Assembly (NCBI RefSeq): GCF_000772955.1
Contig: NZ_JPVO01000044.1
Span: 62,001-126,000, forward strand
DNA from: Ureibacillus sinduriensis BLB-1 = JCM 15800
Lineage (GTDB): Bacteria; Bacillota; Bacilli; Bacillales_A; Planococcaceae
Direction: 5' to 3'
DNA length: 64,000 bases
Below the pieces are notes generated by a model that saw only the letters and a program-made list of their open reading frames with translations, did not search any database and was not told where the DNA came from. Below are positions 45,256-54,947 of this stretch, one piece after another; position 1 is the stretch's first letter, and the number at the start of each line of letters is the position of its first letter. A program made the translations under genes and the position numbers.

Positions 45256-46173
45256 TCAACCCGACTTGTTTGGGTCAAGCTGTGTTTTACGAATGGTATT
45301 ATGATTTTTGCCATAAAAGTTAACAAGGATAACGCTGGATATGGCAATCAGTCCTCCAATAATTGAAATGGAATTTGGAAGTTCGCTTAACCAGACCCAT
45401 GCAACAATTATGGCGATTACCGGTTCCAGGTAAAGTACTGTTGAAATGGAACTGGCATTGCTTTGAGATAGTGCAAGAGCCCAAGTCAAATAGGCGATGG
45501 CTGTCGGGAACACGCCAATATATATTGCGGTTATATTTACTTCGACCGGTACACTTTGGATGGCTTCCAATAAACCAGGTGCGAAAATAAGAAAAGGTAT
45601 TGTACCAATCCATGTAAAATATGCCGTCAACTCGATGGCCGAATATTTTTTAAACAGAGGCTTTTGATAAACAAAAAAGATGGATGTTGCAATGGCAGCC
45701 AAAATTGTTAAGAACACCCCGGGTGCGATGCCGAACGATGTATTGCCTGAACCGATTGCAATTAACGAAATGCCCGAAAATCCAAAGGCTAGTCCAATCC
45801 AGCCAACTTTGCTCAGGCGTTCTTTTAACACGAGGATGGCAAAGATTGTTGTGAAAATAGGACCCGAACCAATCAACATCCCGGACGTACCGGCACTGAT
45901 TGTCAATTGTCCAAAGGTAGCACAAATATGATAGCCGTTAATCCCGATAATTCCCAATAAAACAATTTTCCAAATATCTTCCTTCTCCGGTAAACGGAAT
46001 TTCATGCTCGGGATGAGGGCGATACCGGCGAAAATGATTGAAGCTACAACAAACCGAAACAGCAGTAAATATCCTGCCGAAAAGCCACCCTGCAGACTGA
46101 AGCTATTTGCCGCAAAGGTAGAACCCCAGATGAGAACGGTAAGGAGCCCTAATAATAATGCTTTTGTATTCAA
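45256..46173 (-). CDS. EamA/DMT-family transporter
   Basis: This 305-residue membrane protein has ten predicted helices in two EamA halves, each with the typical WG.TF or FVVAS pattern and a C-terminal WLSELPNSISIIGG repeat. It exports a metabolite of unknown identity. The start is TTG 46173, since no ATG is in frame nearby, with GGTGG 6 bp upstream. Confidence 0.85.
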   Translation of the reverse strand: MNTKALLLGLLTVLIWGSTFAANSFSLQGGFSAGYLLLFRFVVASIIFAGIALIPSMKFRLPEKEDIWKIVLLGIIGINGYHICATFGQLTISAGTSGMLIGSGPIFTTIFAILVLKERLSKVGWIGLAFGFSGISLIAIGSGNTSFGIAPGVFLTILAAIATSIFFVYQKPLFKKYSAIELTAYFTWIGTIPFLIFAPGLLEAIQSVPVEVNITAIYIGVFPTAIAYLTWALALSQSNASSISTVLYLEPVIAIIVAWVWLSELPNSISIIGGLIAISSVILVNFYGKNHNTIRKTQLDPNKSG

Positions 46174-46267
46174 AAGTGCCCACCAATCTTTCTATTAGAA
46201 TCAATAGAGACTATCTTCTCATGATAATAGACTGATTAGCAAGAACAAATTTATACGTGCCATATAC

Positions 46268-46304
46268 AAAAAAAGCCCCTCCTGCAAGATTGCAAGATAG
46301 GGGG
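46268..46304 (-). terminator. cotJ operon terminator
   Basis: Read on the minus strand a CCCCCT-CTTGCA arm pairs with TGCAGGAGGGG and a run of T follows, just past cotJC. Confidence 0.7.
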
Positions 46305-46312
46305 AAGTGGGA

Positions 46313-46882
46313 TTAGAAAAATTTTTTCTGGCCTTGTTCGTCTTTCAAAATTTCCACAGCTTCTCTAAAACGCAGGGAATGAACAATTTCCCTTTCGCGC
46401 AAGAATTTCAAACCATCATTCAAATCTGGGTCATCTGATATGTCGATAATCCATTGATAAGTTGCGCGGGCTTTTTCCTCTGCAGCGATATCCTCATAAA
46501 GGTCCGCTATCGGATCTCCTTTTGCCTGGATGTATGATGCGGTCCATGGAACACCGGCAGCATTATGATAGAATAGCGCTCTATCATGATTTACATAGTG
46601 ATCCCCTAGACCAGCAGCCACCATTTGTTCCGGGGTGGCATCTTTTGTGAGCTTATAAATCATTGTAGCAATCATTTCAAGATGGGAAAATTCCTCCATA
46701 GCAATATCATTCAGGAGACCAATCACCTTATCCGGAATTGTATAGCGTTGATTCATGTACCGGAGGGCAGCTGCCAACTCTCCATCAGCCCCTCCGTACT
46801 GTTCAATTAAAAACTTCGCAAGCATCGGGTTGCATGTACTGACCCTGACAGGATATTGCAGTTTCTTTTCATAGTAAAACAT
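46313..46882 (-). CDS. cotJC: Spore coat protein CotJC (manganese-catalase family)
   Basis: This 189-residue protein matches CotJC: KKLQYPVRVSTCNPMLAKFL at the start, then a four-helix ferritin-like fold with metal ligands in ELAAALRYM, AMEEFSHLEM and AAEEKARATYQW. It is a mother-cell coat protein related to manganese catalases. The ATG follows GGGGAGGAAGTACGA. It is normally the third gene of a compact cotJABC operon, but here about 546 bp of repeat DNA separates it from cotJB. Confidence 0.93.
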   Translation of the reverse strand: MFYYEKKLQYPVRVSTCNPMLAKFLIEQYGGADGELAAALRYMNQRYTIPDKVIGLLNDIAMEEFSHLEMIATMIYKLTKDATPEQMVAAGLGDHYVNHDRALFYHNAAGVPWTASYIQAKGDPIADLYEDIAAEEKARATYQWIIDISDDPDLNDGLKFLREREIVHSLRFREAVEILKDEQGQKKFF

Positions 46883-46922
46883 TCGTACTTCCTCCCCTCA
46901 CAATACTCACTTATTAGATACT

Positions 46923-47432
46923 GGCGGGCGAGCCCGCTTCACTTTTCTGATTGTCCAGTTGCGCGGGCTAGCCGCTCGGAAACTTCAACTTCCTTCGCGT
47001 GTGCAAGCACACTTGTCGGAAGTCTCCAGTTTCTTTCGCGGCTGGACGAGCCCGCTCCACTTTTCTGATTGTCTAGTTGCGTGGGCTAGCTCCTCGACAA
47101 CTTCGGTGCTGGCTTCAAGGGCAAAAAGCGCCCTTGCTGCCAGCCCCTCCAGTTGTTGTCGGAGCTGGACGAGCCCGCTCCACTTTTATGATTGTCTAGT
47201 TGCGCGGGCTAGCCGCTCGGAAACTTCAACTTCCTTCGCGTGTGCAAGCACACTTGTCGGAAGTCTCCAGTTTCTTTCGCGGCTGGACGAGCCCGCTTCA
47301 CTTTTATGATTGTCTAGTTGCACGGGCTAGCTCCTCGACAACTTCGGTGCTGGCTTCAAGGGCAAAAAGCACCCTTGCTGCCAGCCCCTCCAGTTGTTGT
47401 CGGAGCTTAGCGAGCCCGCTCCACTTTTCTAT
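46923..47432 (-). repeat. Alternating A-B-A-B hairpin repeat array inside the cotJ operon
   Basis: Two related unit types alternate: A (46951-47068, 47192-47309; 118 bp) and B (47069-47191, 47310-47432; about 123 bp), giving an exact 241-bp A+B period. They are preceded by a partial arm at 46923-46950. Every unit begins TTGTCTAGTTGC.CGGGCTAGC and ends near GGACGAGCCCGCTYCACTTTT, so its ends are self-complementary. A has an inner GTGTGCAAGCACAC hairpin; B has an AAGGGC/GCCCTT hairpin inside GCTGG/CCAGC. The array is far more GC-rich than the genes around it and codes for nothing plausible. It resembles intergenic hairpin repeat families scattered in Bacillaceae genomes. Confidence 0.88.
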
Positions 47433-47692
47433 ACTTGCCATGGCCATGGGGAGTCGTCGATATTCCAAGGGTAATTTGAGTAACTTCTGCCAAAGTTCAT
47501 CAGTGGGTGAAATTTCTTTTCAAATTCTACTTTTAGTTGCATGCTCATTTGTGCAGTTTCATTGAATTGCTGAATGGCATCAAAGTCGTTTGGATGGGTA
47601 TCTAAATAGAGGTTTAGTTCCACTAATACGAAGTCCAGAGCTTGGATTTCTTCCAGACATTGATAATACTCCGGCGGCATTTTTTTAGCCAT
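47429..47692 (-). CDS. cotJB: Spore coat protein CotJB
   Basis: This 87-residue protein matches CotJB: YYQCLEEIQALDFVLVELNLYLDTHP, then a helix, and an aromatic Pro-Trp tail (YPWNIDDSPWPW). Its ATG overlaps the cotJA stop by 8 bp and follows AAAGGAGGG. The stop abuts the repeat array. Confidence 0.92.
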   Translation of the reverse strand: MAKKMPPEYYQCLEEIQALDFVLVELNLYLDTHPNDFDAIQQFNETAQMSMQLKVEFEKKFHPLMNFGRSYSNYPWNIDDSPWPWQV

Positions 47693-47909
47693 GCGGTTTC
47701 CCTCCTTTGTGTGGATCTGGGTAAGGGCTATATAGTTGCGGCCAAAGTGTACCGGACATTAGTGCTTCATGAGGAGTGAATTGTTGAAGACCTGGTGGCT
47801 GAAAATTCATGTACAGTTGCGGAGGGGTATTGTAACTTTTGACGCGTATTGGTTTGCATGGATCAAATGGACCGACGAAAGGTTTCCAATACTTATACTG
47901 AGAAAACAT
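47685..47909 (-). CDS. cotJA: Spore coat-associated protein CotJA
   Basis: This 74-residue Pro/Tyr-rich protein matches CotJA, with YKYWKPFVGPFDPC, PPGLQQFTPHEALMSGTLWPQLYSPY. It is the first gene of the operon; the ATG follows AAAGGAGG. A sigma-E promoter lies about 110 bp upstream. Confidence 0.92.
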   Translation of the reverse strand: MFSQYKYWKPFVGPFDPCKPIRVKSYNTPPQLYMNFQPPGLQQFTPHEALMSGTLWPQLYSPYPDPHKGGKPHG

Positions 47910-48016
47910 AAAATCCTCCTTTCATTTTGACAGATCACTAACCTATCTGCACCATATACAACCAAGACTGATTGTCAAATGAATGCTAAACAATTAGCCT
48001 AGTTTCTAACAACCCA

Positions 48017-48045
48017 TGTATATGAACTCCCCAATCAAAATATTC
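48017..48045 (-). promoter_or_regulatory. Sigma-E promoter of cotJABC
   Basis: On the minus strand GAATATT (48045-48039) and CATATACA (48024-48017) are 14 bp apart, close to the sigma-E consensus (KNATATT, 14 bp, CATACANT). Mother-cell expression is expected for cotJ. Confidence 0.7.
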
Positions 48046-48189
48046 ATAAAAACCGATGGGCATAAAATAAGGATATCTAACTGCCAAGGACTCCTCATTC
48101 ATTGATTTGTTTTTAAGGATGTATGGTTTCCTGGATGGAAATCACCCAATTTACTGACAGTCATCAAAAAAATATTAAAAAAGTATTCG

Positions 48190-48218
48190 GTATCATTAAG
48201 TCATTCGCTTCATACATT
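48190..48218 (+). promoter_or_regulatory. Candidate sigma-E promoter of prkA
   Basis: CATACATT at 48211-48218 is a strong sigma-E -10 element. GTATCAT 14 bp upstream matches the -35 in five of seven positions. B. subtilis prkA is a sigma-E gene. The rest of the 47910-48236 gap holds no gene. Confidence 0.6.
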
Positions 48219-48236
48219 GATAAAAACTCACCCTGA

Positions 48237-50147
48237 ATGGAGGTAATTACTATCGATATATTAAACAGGGTTAGGCGCTACAAAGAAGAAGAGGATAGCT
48301 TGAAATGGGAAGGTACATTCGCCGAATACTTAGCGTTGGTTAAGGAAAGACCGCAAGTCGCTCAAACAGCCCATTCCCGTGTGTACAATATGATTAAAAG
48401 TGCTGGAGTAGAAGAAAGAGATGGCAAGAAGATGTTCCAGTTTTTTGGAGAACAAATTTTTGGCCTTGAAACCGCATTGGAAAGACTGGTGGAGGAGTAT
48501 TTCCATCCGGCAGCCAGAAGGTTGGACGTACGTAAACGCATTCTCTTATTAATGGGGCCTGTTAGTGGTGGTAAATCTACCATTGTTACACTTCTCAAAC
48601 GGGGATTGGAGCAGTATTCCCGGACTGACGAAGGGGCGGTATATGCAATAAAAGGCTGTCCGATGCATGAAGACCCGCTTCATCTAATACCTCAGCATCT
48701 TAGGGAAGACTTCTATAAGGAATATGGAATTCGTATAGAAGGAAGCCTATCTCCATTAAATACAATGCGTCTTGAACAAGAATATGGCGGTCATATTGAA
48801 GACGTCATCATTGAACGAATCTTTTTCTCGGAAGATAGACGGGTTGGTATTGGGACCTTTACCCCTTCAGATCCGAAATCGCAGGACATTGCGGATTTAA
48901 CAGGAAGCATTGATTTTTCCACAATTGCGGAGTTCGGTTCGGAATCGGACCCAAGAGCGTATCGCTTTGATGGGGAGTTGAATAAAGCAAATCGGGGAAT
49001 GATGGAATTCCAGGAAATGTTGAAGCTGGATGAAAAGTTTTTATGGCATTTATTATCCTTAACGCAAGAAGGAAACTTCAAAGCTGGTCGTTTTGCGCTT
49101 ATCAGTGCAGACGAGCTCATTGTCGCCCATACAAATGAAACTGAGTATCGAACGTTTATTTCGAACAAAAAGAATGAAGCGTTGCACTCCCGAATTATCG
49201 TGATGCCGATTCCTTATAACTTGAAGGTAAGCGAGGAAGAGCGCATTTACGCTAAAATGATACGTGAAAGTGATATGGCGCATGTTCACATCGCCCCACA
49301 CGCACTTCGGGCAGCGGCCATCTTCTCCGTCTTAACAAGGTTGGAAATACCAAAAAAACAAGGCATTGACCTAGTGAAGAAAATGCGTCTTTATGATGGG
49401 GAAAGTGTGGAAGGATTCAATTCGGTAGACGTTGAGGAATTGAAAAAAGAATATCCAAATGAAGGCATGAATGGCATTGACCCCCGTTATGTCATTAACC
49501 GGATTTCCTCTGCCATTATTCGTAAGGAAGTCCCTTCAATAAACGCCTTGGACGTTTTACGCTCATTAAAAGAGGGGCTCGATCAACACGCGTCGATTTC
49601 GGATGAAGATAAAGAAAAATATATGAATTATATTGCAATCGCAAGAAGAGAATACGATGAAATCGCGAAAAATGAAGTACAAAAAGCGTTCGTCTACTCA
49701 TATGAAGAGTCTGCAAAACATCTCATGAACAACTATCTAGATAACGTGGAAGCTTTCTGCAATAAAAACAAGCTTCGTGACCCGATTACGGGAGAAGAAA
49801 TGAATCCGGATGAAAAACTGATGCGCTCGATTGAAGAGCAAATTGGCATTTCAGAAAATGCTAAACGGGCATTCCGTGAAGAAATTTTAATCAGACTTTC
49901 TGCTTTTGCCCGTAAAGGCAAGAGGTTCGATTATAATTCCCACGAAAGATTAAGAGAAGCCATTCAGAAAAAATTGTTTGCCGATTTAAAAGACGTGGTG
50001 AAAATAACGACTTCTTCCAAAACACCGGACGAATCGCAGCTTAAGAAGATTAATGAAGTAGTTGCAAGATTGATTGATGAGCACGGGTATGACTCCAACT
50101 CAGCCAATGAGCTATTAAGATATGTAGGAAGTTTGCTAAATAGATAG
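48237..50147 (+). CDS. prkA: PrkA, sporulation AAA+ protein/serine protein kinase
   Basis: This protein of about 631-636 residues matches PrkA throughout, with KWEGTFAEYLALVKE near the start, Walker A GPVSGGKST near residue 106, and a long AAA+ and C-terminal kinase-like region. It acts in the mother cell with YhbH and SpoVR. The start is odd. The ATG at 48237 has no ribosome site and overlaps the GGAGG motif. That GGAGG is ideally spaced for codon ATC at 48252, exactly where the family's Met-Asp-Ile-Leu N-terminus should begin. The ATG coordinate is given here as the conventional choice. Confidence 0.93.
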   Translation: MEVITIDILNRVRRYKEEEDSLKWEGTFAEYLALVKERPQVAQTAHSRVYNMIKSAGVEERDGKKMFQFFGEQIFGLETALERLVEEYFHPAARRLDVRKRILLLMGPVSGGKSTIVTLLKRGLEQYSRTDEGAVYAIKGCPMHEDPLHLIPQHLREDFYKEYGIRIEGSLSPLNTMRLEQEYGGHIEDVIIERIFFSEDRRVGIGTFTPSDPKSQDIADLTGSIDFSTIAEFGSESDPRAYRFDGELNKANRGMMEFQEMLKLDEKFLWHLLSLTQEGNFKAGRFALISADELIVAHTNETEYRTFISNKKNEALHSRIIVMPIPYNLKVSEEERIYAKMIRESDMAHVHIAPHALRAAAIFSVLTRLEIPKKQGIDLVKKMRLYDGESVEGFNSVDVEELKKEYPNEGMNGIDPRYVINRISSAIIRKEVPSINALDVLRSLKEGLDQHASISDEDKEKYMNYIAIARREYDEIAKNEVQKAFVYSYEESAKHLMNNYLDNVEAFCNKNKLRDPITGEEMNPDEKLMRSIEEQIGISENAKRAFREEILIRLSAFARKGKRFDYNSHERLREAIQKKLFADLKDVVKITTSSKTPDESQLKKINEVVARLIDEHGYDSNSANELLRYVGSLLNR

Positions 50148-50171
50148 TTAATAGAAGGAATATATTGTTAG

Positions 50172-50206
50172 GAGTGTCCATAAAATTTAGGACACTCATT
50201 TTTTTA
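50172..50206 (+). terminator. prkA terminator
   Basis: GAGTGTCC pairs with GGACACTC around a 10-nt AT loop, then seven T. Confidence 0.85.
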
Positions 50207-50383
50207 TCTTCATACCGCAAATGGTAATACAAGAGATAATTATCGGAGTGTTAGAATATTTTGTATTAAATGGGGATTTTGTTGAATAAAGCAGTGCAAT
50301 TTGTCAGAAAATTCGCATATTATAAGAAAAGTGATTTTCTACTTTTGAAAAATGAAACTTTAATAAAGATGGGTGAGGATAAC

Positions 50384-51550
50384 ATGAGTGAAAATCAGAA
50401 TCGAAACTTTGTCGTCTCTCAGGAAAACTGGTCACTCCATCGTAAAGGGTACCAAGATCAACTACGGCATATGGATAAAGTAAAAGATGCGATTAAAAAC
50501 AATTTACCAGACTTAATAAGTGAAGAAAGTATAATTATGTCTAATGGAAAAGAGGTTATCAAAATACCGATCCGTTCATTAGATGAGTATAAAATCCGTT
50601 ATAACTATGGAAAGTCAAAACATGTTGGTCAAGGACAAGGCGATAGCCAAATTGGGGATGTTGTTGCCCGTGATGGAAAACCGGGGAATCAAGGAGCACA
50701 AGGTCAAGGCAAAAAAGCCGGTGATCAGCCCGGTCAAGATTATTATGAAGCAGAAGTCAGCCTGGAAGATGTTCAAAAAATGTTATTCAAAGAATTGGAG
50801 CTTCCGAATCTGCAAAGAAAAGAAACAGCAGATATTTCAACAGAAAAGATAGAGTTCAATGATATTCGAAAAAAAGGTCTAATGGGAAATATCGACAAGA
50901 AGAAAACAATTCTGACAGCCATCAAGAGAAATGCGATGAAGGGTAAGGCTGAAATTGCCCCGATTTCCAACGATGACTTACGTTTTAAAACTTGGGATGA
51001 GGTAACGAAGCCTGAAACAAAGGCTGTCGTGCTTGCCATGATGGATACGAGTGGTTCTATGGGGAATTTTGAGAAGTTTTGTGCAAGGAGCTTTTTCTTT
51101 TGGATGACCCGTTTTTTACGTACAAAGTACAAAACCGTTGAAATTGAATTTATTGCGCACCATACAGAAGCAAAGGTTGTGACAGAGGAAGAGTTCTTTA
51201 CCAAGGGGGAAAGTGGGGGGACGATTTGCTCTTCAGCCTACTCGAAGGCTTTGGAATTGATTGAGCAAAAGTATAGCCCTGTTCGTTATAATATTTACCC
51301 TGTGCATTTCTCGGATGGCGAAAATTTTTCAACCGACAATGAGAAATGTTTAAGGTTGGTAAATGAGTTAATAGAGCTATCCAGTATGTTTGGCTATGGC
51401 GAGGTCAATCCAAACAACCGCTATTCCTCATTGATGTCGACCTTTAAAAAAATTGATAATCCAAAATTCCGTCATTATGTGTTACGTCAGAAAAAAGATG
51501 TATATGATACATTGAAAAACTTTTTCCAGAAGCAGGAGACGACTGTTTAA
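50384..51550 (+). CDS. yhbH: Sporulation protein YhbH (VWA-like)
   Basis: This 388-residue protein matches Yhb[20 protein letters not shown] at the start, a Gly/Gln-rich flexible stretch (about 85-125), and a von Willebrand A-like domain with MMDTSGSMG near residue 222. It is made under sigma-E and works with PrkA and SpoVR. The start at 50384 matches the family N-terminus and follows GGGTGAGG; the frame is open 38 codons further upstream but without family similarity. Confidence 0.92.
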   Translation: MSENQNRNFVVSQENWSLHRKGYQDQLRHMDKVKDAIKNNLPDLISEESIIMSNGKEVIKIPIRSLDEYKIRYNYGKSKHVGQGQGDSQIGDVVARDGKPGNQGAQGQGKKAGDQPGQDYYEAEVSLEDVQKMLFKELELPNLQRKETADISTEKIEFNDIRKKGLMGNIDKKKTILTAIKRNAMKGKAEIAPISNDDLRFKTWDEVTKPETKAVVLAMMDTSGSMGNFEKFCARSFFFWMTRFLRTKYKTVEIEFIAHHTEAKVVTEEEFFTKGESGGTICSSAYSKALELIEQKYSPVRYNIYPVHFSDGENFSTDNEKCLRLVNELIELSSMFGYGEVNPNNRYSSLMSTFKKIDNPKFRHYVLRQKKDVYDTLKNFFQKQETTV

Positions 51551-51627
51551 CAAAAAGTATTCATAGAAATAAGTGAAAGAAATTCACTTTTTGGTGAAAA
51601 TCGTGTTTTTTTATTGGGGGAGATAAG

Positions 51628-53028
51628 GTGGAAAAAGAGCTGCATAAAGCAATTGAAGATATAACTGATGTTGCCATAGGTTTTGGCCTCGATTTCTTTC
51701 CAATGCATTATGAAATTTGTCCGGCAGAAATAATCTATACAATCGGTGCATATGGAATGCCGACGCGTTTTTCACATTGGAGCTTCGGAAAACAGTTTCA
51801 TAAAATGAAGTTGCAATATGATCTTGGTTTGAGCCAAATCTATGAATTAGTCATTAACTCCAATCCTTGTTACGCATTTTTATTGGATACGAATACGTTG
51901 ACCCAAAATAAACTGATTATCGCGCATGTATTGGCGCACTGCGATTTTTTCAAAAACAATGTTCGTTTCTCCAATACAAGGCGAGACATGGTGGAAAGCA
52001 TGACCGCTACTGCAGATCGGATCGCGAGCTATGAGCGGCTTTATGGGAAAGAGGAAGTTGAACAATTTTTGGATGCAATCTTGGCGATACAGGAACATAT
52101 CGATCCTTCTATTATGAGGCCAAATTTATTGCAATATGAAGATGAGCTCGATGAAGATGAAATCATCGTTGCAAAATCACCGTATGATGATTTATGGGAT
52201 TTAGATAAAAAAGAGGAGCCGAAGCTACAAATTCGATATAAGAAAAAGAAATTCCCTCCAAAGCCTGAAAAGGATTTGCTTCTGTTTATAGAAATGCACA
52301 GTCGAGAGCTTGAAGAATGGCAGCGCGATATTTTAACGATGATGAGAGAAGAGATGCTGTATTTCTGGCCGCAATTGGAAACAAAGATTATGAATGAGGG
52401 TTGGGCGTCTTATTGGCATCAAAGAATAATGAGGGAACTAAATTTAACGACCGATGAAACAATTGAGTATGCAAAATTGAATGCTGGTGTTGTCCAACCA
52501 TCCAAAACATCCATTAACCCATACTACTTAGGATTGAAAATCTTTGAAGATATCGAAAGACGCTACGACAACCCGACAGAAGAAATGATGAATATGGGTG
52601 TAAAACCTGGTTCTGGACGGGAAAAAATCTTTGAAGTTCGTGAAATTGAATCGGATATCTCCTTTATTCGAAATTACTTAACAAAAGAGCTTGTGGAGCA
52701 AGAAGATATGTATCTGTTCGAAAAGAAGGGGACAGATTACAAGATTACCGACAAGGATTATCGCAATGTCCGGGACCAGCTTGTTTCCATGAGAGTGAAT
52801 GGTGGATTCCCATATATTGTTGTAGACAATGGGGACTATTTAAGGAATGGTGAGTTGTATTTAAAACATGGTTTTGAAGGTATGGAGTTAGATCCGCATT
52901 ACTTGGAGCATGTATTGCCTTACATTTACCAATTGTGGGGTCGCCCGATCCATATTGAAACATATGTAGAAAATAAACCAGTGCTCTATACGTACGATGG
53001 AAAACGGAATTATAGAAAGGCGTTATGA
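51628..53028 (+). CDS. spoVR: SpoVR family protein (spore cortex formation)
   Basis: This 466-residue protein matches Spo[37 protein letters not shown] near residues 20-55, [22 protein letters not shown] near 90, and [14 protein letters not shown] near 252. It is needed for normal cortex assembly. It completes the prkA-yhbH-spoVR set, a conserved trio. The start is GTG 51628 with GGGGGAG upstream. Confidence 0.94.
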   Translation: MEKELHKAIEDITDVAIGFGLDFFPMHYEICPAEIIYTIGAYGMPTRFSHWSFGKQFHKMKLQYDLGLSQIYELVINSNPCYAFLLDTNTLTQNKLIIAHVLAHCDFFKNNVRFSNTRRDMVESMTATADRIASYERLYGKEEVEQFLDAILAIQEHIDPSIMRPNLLQYEDELDEDEIIVAKSPYDDLWDLDKKEEPKLQIRYKKKKFPPKPEKDLLLFIEMHSRELEEWQRDILTMMREEMLYFWPQLETKIMNEGWASYWHQRIMRELNLTTDETIEYAKLNAGVVQPSKTSINPYYLGLKIFEDIERRYDNPTEEMMNMGVKPGSGREKIFEVREIESDISFIRNYLTKELVEQEDMYLFEKKGTDYKITDKDYRNVRDQLVSMRVNGGFPYIVVDNGDYLRNGELYLKHGFEGMELDPHYLEHVLPYIYQLWGRPIHIETYVENKPVLYTYDGKRNYRKAL

Positions 53029-53050
53029 TGGTCGATAATATTAAGATAAT

Positions 53051-53090
53051 GCGCAAAAGCCCGTGAACATGTTGGTTCGCGGGCTTTTGC
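53051..53090. terminator. Bidirectional terminator
   Basis: GCAAAAGCCCGTGAAC pairs with GTTCGCGGGCTTTTGC (one wobble) between the convergent spoVR and catalase genes. Confidence 0.88.
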
Positions 53091-53096
53091 AATAAA

Positions 53097-54728
53097 TTAG
53101 TATGGATCTGCTTCTTTTCCTTTTTCCACTGCTTCATCAACAGCTTTTGATGCATTTTGTGCGCCGAGTGGATGCGGGGTGAATTCTGAACCAAATTCTT
53201 CTTTAGTATCCATTGATTTAGCTTTTTCCGCAATGCCTTCACGCAAGCGACGGCCATATTCTTCATCGGCTTCTTCGGCTAGTGCAATCATTTTATCCTG
53301 GATATCTTTTGGGCAAATTACTAAATCATTTACCAAATTATTGATCAGTTCGTCTTTTTCCCATTGCTCGAAGTTACGGTACGTTTCACCGGCTTGTTTT
53401 GTATTGTCGTTACGGTCAATGGATTCACGGACCAAGTTCCCCTGAATTGATGGCGTATGCTCCACACCCGATTGCTCTGCTTCTTTTAAGCCGCCCATAC
53501 TGGAAGGTTCGTAGTTAACATGTGGGTTTTGGCCGGGAGCTTTATCATTATAGAAGCGTAACTGGCCACCTTCTTGGTTTGTTGCCACACGTTTTTTGGC
53601 AGCATTGATTGGTAATTGCAGATAGTTGGCACCTACACGGTAACGTTGTGTATCTGAATAGGAGAATGTCCGGCCTTGCAGCATTTTATCATCAGAGAAG
53701 TCTAAACCATCGACTAGCACCCCTGTACCGAAAGCTGCTTGTTCCACTTCGTTAAAGTAGTTTTCGGGATTTTTATTCAATACCATGCGTCCCACAGGCA
53801 ACCATGGAAATTGATCATTTGGCCATAGCTTCGTGTCATCCAGTGGATCAAAATCGAGTTCTGGATGAGGGCCATCCTCCATAATTTGGACAAATAACTC
53901 CCATTCAGGATAGTCGCCTCTTTCGATTGCTTCATATAAATCCTGTGTTGCATGGTTGAAGTTCTTGCCCTGGATCTCCTCCGCTTCTTTGACGGTTAGA
54001 TTTTTAATCCCTTGCTTCGGTTCCCAGTGGTATTTTACGAGAACAGCTTTTCCCTCCTCGTTAACCCATTTATAGGTATTAACTCCTGACCCCTGCATCA
54101 TGCGGTAGTTTGCAGGAATTCCCCAAGGTGAGTATACGAAAGTCACCATATGGAATGTTTCAGGTGAATTCGCACAGAAATCAAAGAAGCGGCGCGAATC
54201 TTGTATATTTGTAACAGGATCTGGACGGAAAGCATGGATCATATCGGGAAACTTCATGGCATCACGGATAAAGAAGATTTTCAGATTGTTTCCGACTAAA
54301 TCCCAGTTTCCGTCTTCGGTATAAAATTTCACCGCAAACCCACGAGGGTCTCGTAATGTCTCGGGAGAGCCCACTCCATGTACAACTGTCGAGAAACGAA
54401 CGAATACAGGTGTTTGTTTTCCTTTTTCCTGGAACAATTTTGCACGCGTATATTTTGATGCAGGATCTGTACCAACAGTACCATAAGCTTCAAAGTATCC
54501 GTGAGCACCAGCACCGCGGGCATGTACAATTCGTTCCGGAACTTTTTCACGATCGAAATGACTGATTTTCTCTATAAAATCGTAATTCTCCAATGTTGCA
54601 GGTCCGCGGTTTCCTACAGTGCGGATATTTTGGTTATTTGTAATCGGATGGCCTTGTCGGTTCGTCAATGTTGCATCATCTTCATAGTTAGTTTGGTACT
54701 TTTCTTGGTTTGAAGGGTCTTTTTTCAT
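53097..54728 (-). CDS. katX: Heme catalase, spore KatX-like
   Basis: This 543-residue clade-3-type catalase has the active-site His in [15 protein letters not shown] near residue 70, the distal Asn in [19 protein letters not shown] near 148-166, and the proximal heme Tyr in [19 protein letters not shown] near 357. It breaks down hydrogen peroxide. The length fits B. subtilis KatX, the spore catalase, and a sigma-F-type promoter lies upstream, so the katX name is preferred over katA. The start at 54728 follows AAAGGATG; an ATG 9 bp upstream is too close to that site. Confidence 0.88.
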   Translation of the reverse strand: MKKDPSNQEKYQTNYEDDATLTNRQGHPITNNQNIRTVGNRGPATLENYDFIEKISHFDREKVPERIVHARGAGAHGYFEAYGTVGTDPASKYTRAKLFQEKGKQTPVFVRFSTVVHGVGSPETLRDPRGFAVKFYTEDGNWDLVGNNLKIFFIRDAMKFPDMIHAFRPDPVTNIQDSRRFFDFCANSPETFHMVTFVYSPWGIPANYRMMQGSGVNTYKWVNEEGKAVLVKYHWEPKQGIKNLTVKEAEEIQGKNFNHATQDLYEAIERGDYPEWELFVQIMEDGPHPELDFDPLDDTKLWPNDQFPWLPVGRMVLNKNPENYFNEVEQAAFGTGVLVDGLDFSDDKMLQGRTFSYSDTQRYRVGANYLQLPINAAKKRVATNQEGGQLRFYNDKAPGQNPHVNYEPSSMGGLKEAEQSGVEHTPSIQGNLVRESIDRNDNTKQAGETYRNFEQWEKDELINNLVNDLVICPKDIQDKMIALAEEADEEYGRRLREGIAEKAKSMDTKEEFGSEFTPHPLGAQNASKAVDEAVEKGKEADPY

Positions 54729-54808
54729 GACTTTCATCCTTTCTATTCACTAACCGAATTGAACTGAGACTTATCCCTAATGAAGAAAAATTTAGAAATA
54801 ATCGATAC

Positions 54809-54838
54809 TATTATTCCCCAATTCATTTAAAAGTAAGC
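54809..54838 (-). promoter_or_regulatory. Sigma-F-like promoter of the catalase gene
   Basis: On the minus strand GCTTA (54838-54834) and GGGAATAATA (54818-54809) are 15 bp apart. The -10 fits the sigma-F consensus GGnnAnAnTR exactly. This is the forespore pattern known for B. subtilis katX. Confidence 0.6.
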
Positions 54839-54915
54839 ATGGGCAGGAATGAATTTTATGTTTAGCTATCGAACTTTGGTGATATTGATAGTTAGCTTCG
54901 AACAATTCATATCGG

Positions 54916-54925
54916 GGTGAAAATA
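54916..54925 (+). promoter_or_regulatory. Possible sigma-F-type -10 of the Mn-catalase gene
   Basis: GGTGAAAATA fits GGnnAnAnTR exactly; GCTTC 16 bp upstream is a four-of-five match to the -35. It sits 22 bp before the start codon, which leaves a short leader. Confidence 0.4.
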
Positions 54926-54947
54926 CCAATTTTTTAGGAGGTTGCCA

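Noticed and set aside
46923-47432. CRISPR array
   Set aside because: Units are 118-123 bp, alternate in type and have no unique spacers; no cas gene is nearby.
46959-47565. Open frames of about 116-121 codons (46959-47309, 47200-47565) across the cotJ repeat array
   Set aside because: They only follow the repeat units, have no ribosome site or start context, and translate repeats of low-complexity GC-rich hairpins.
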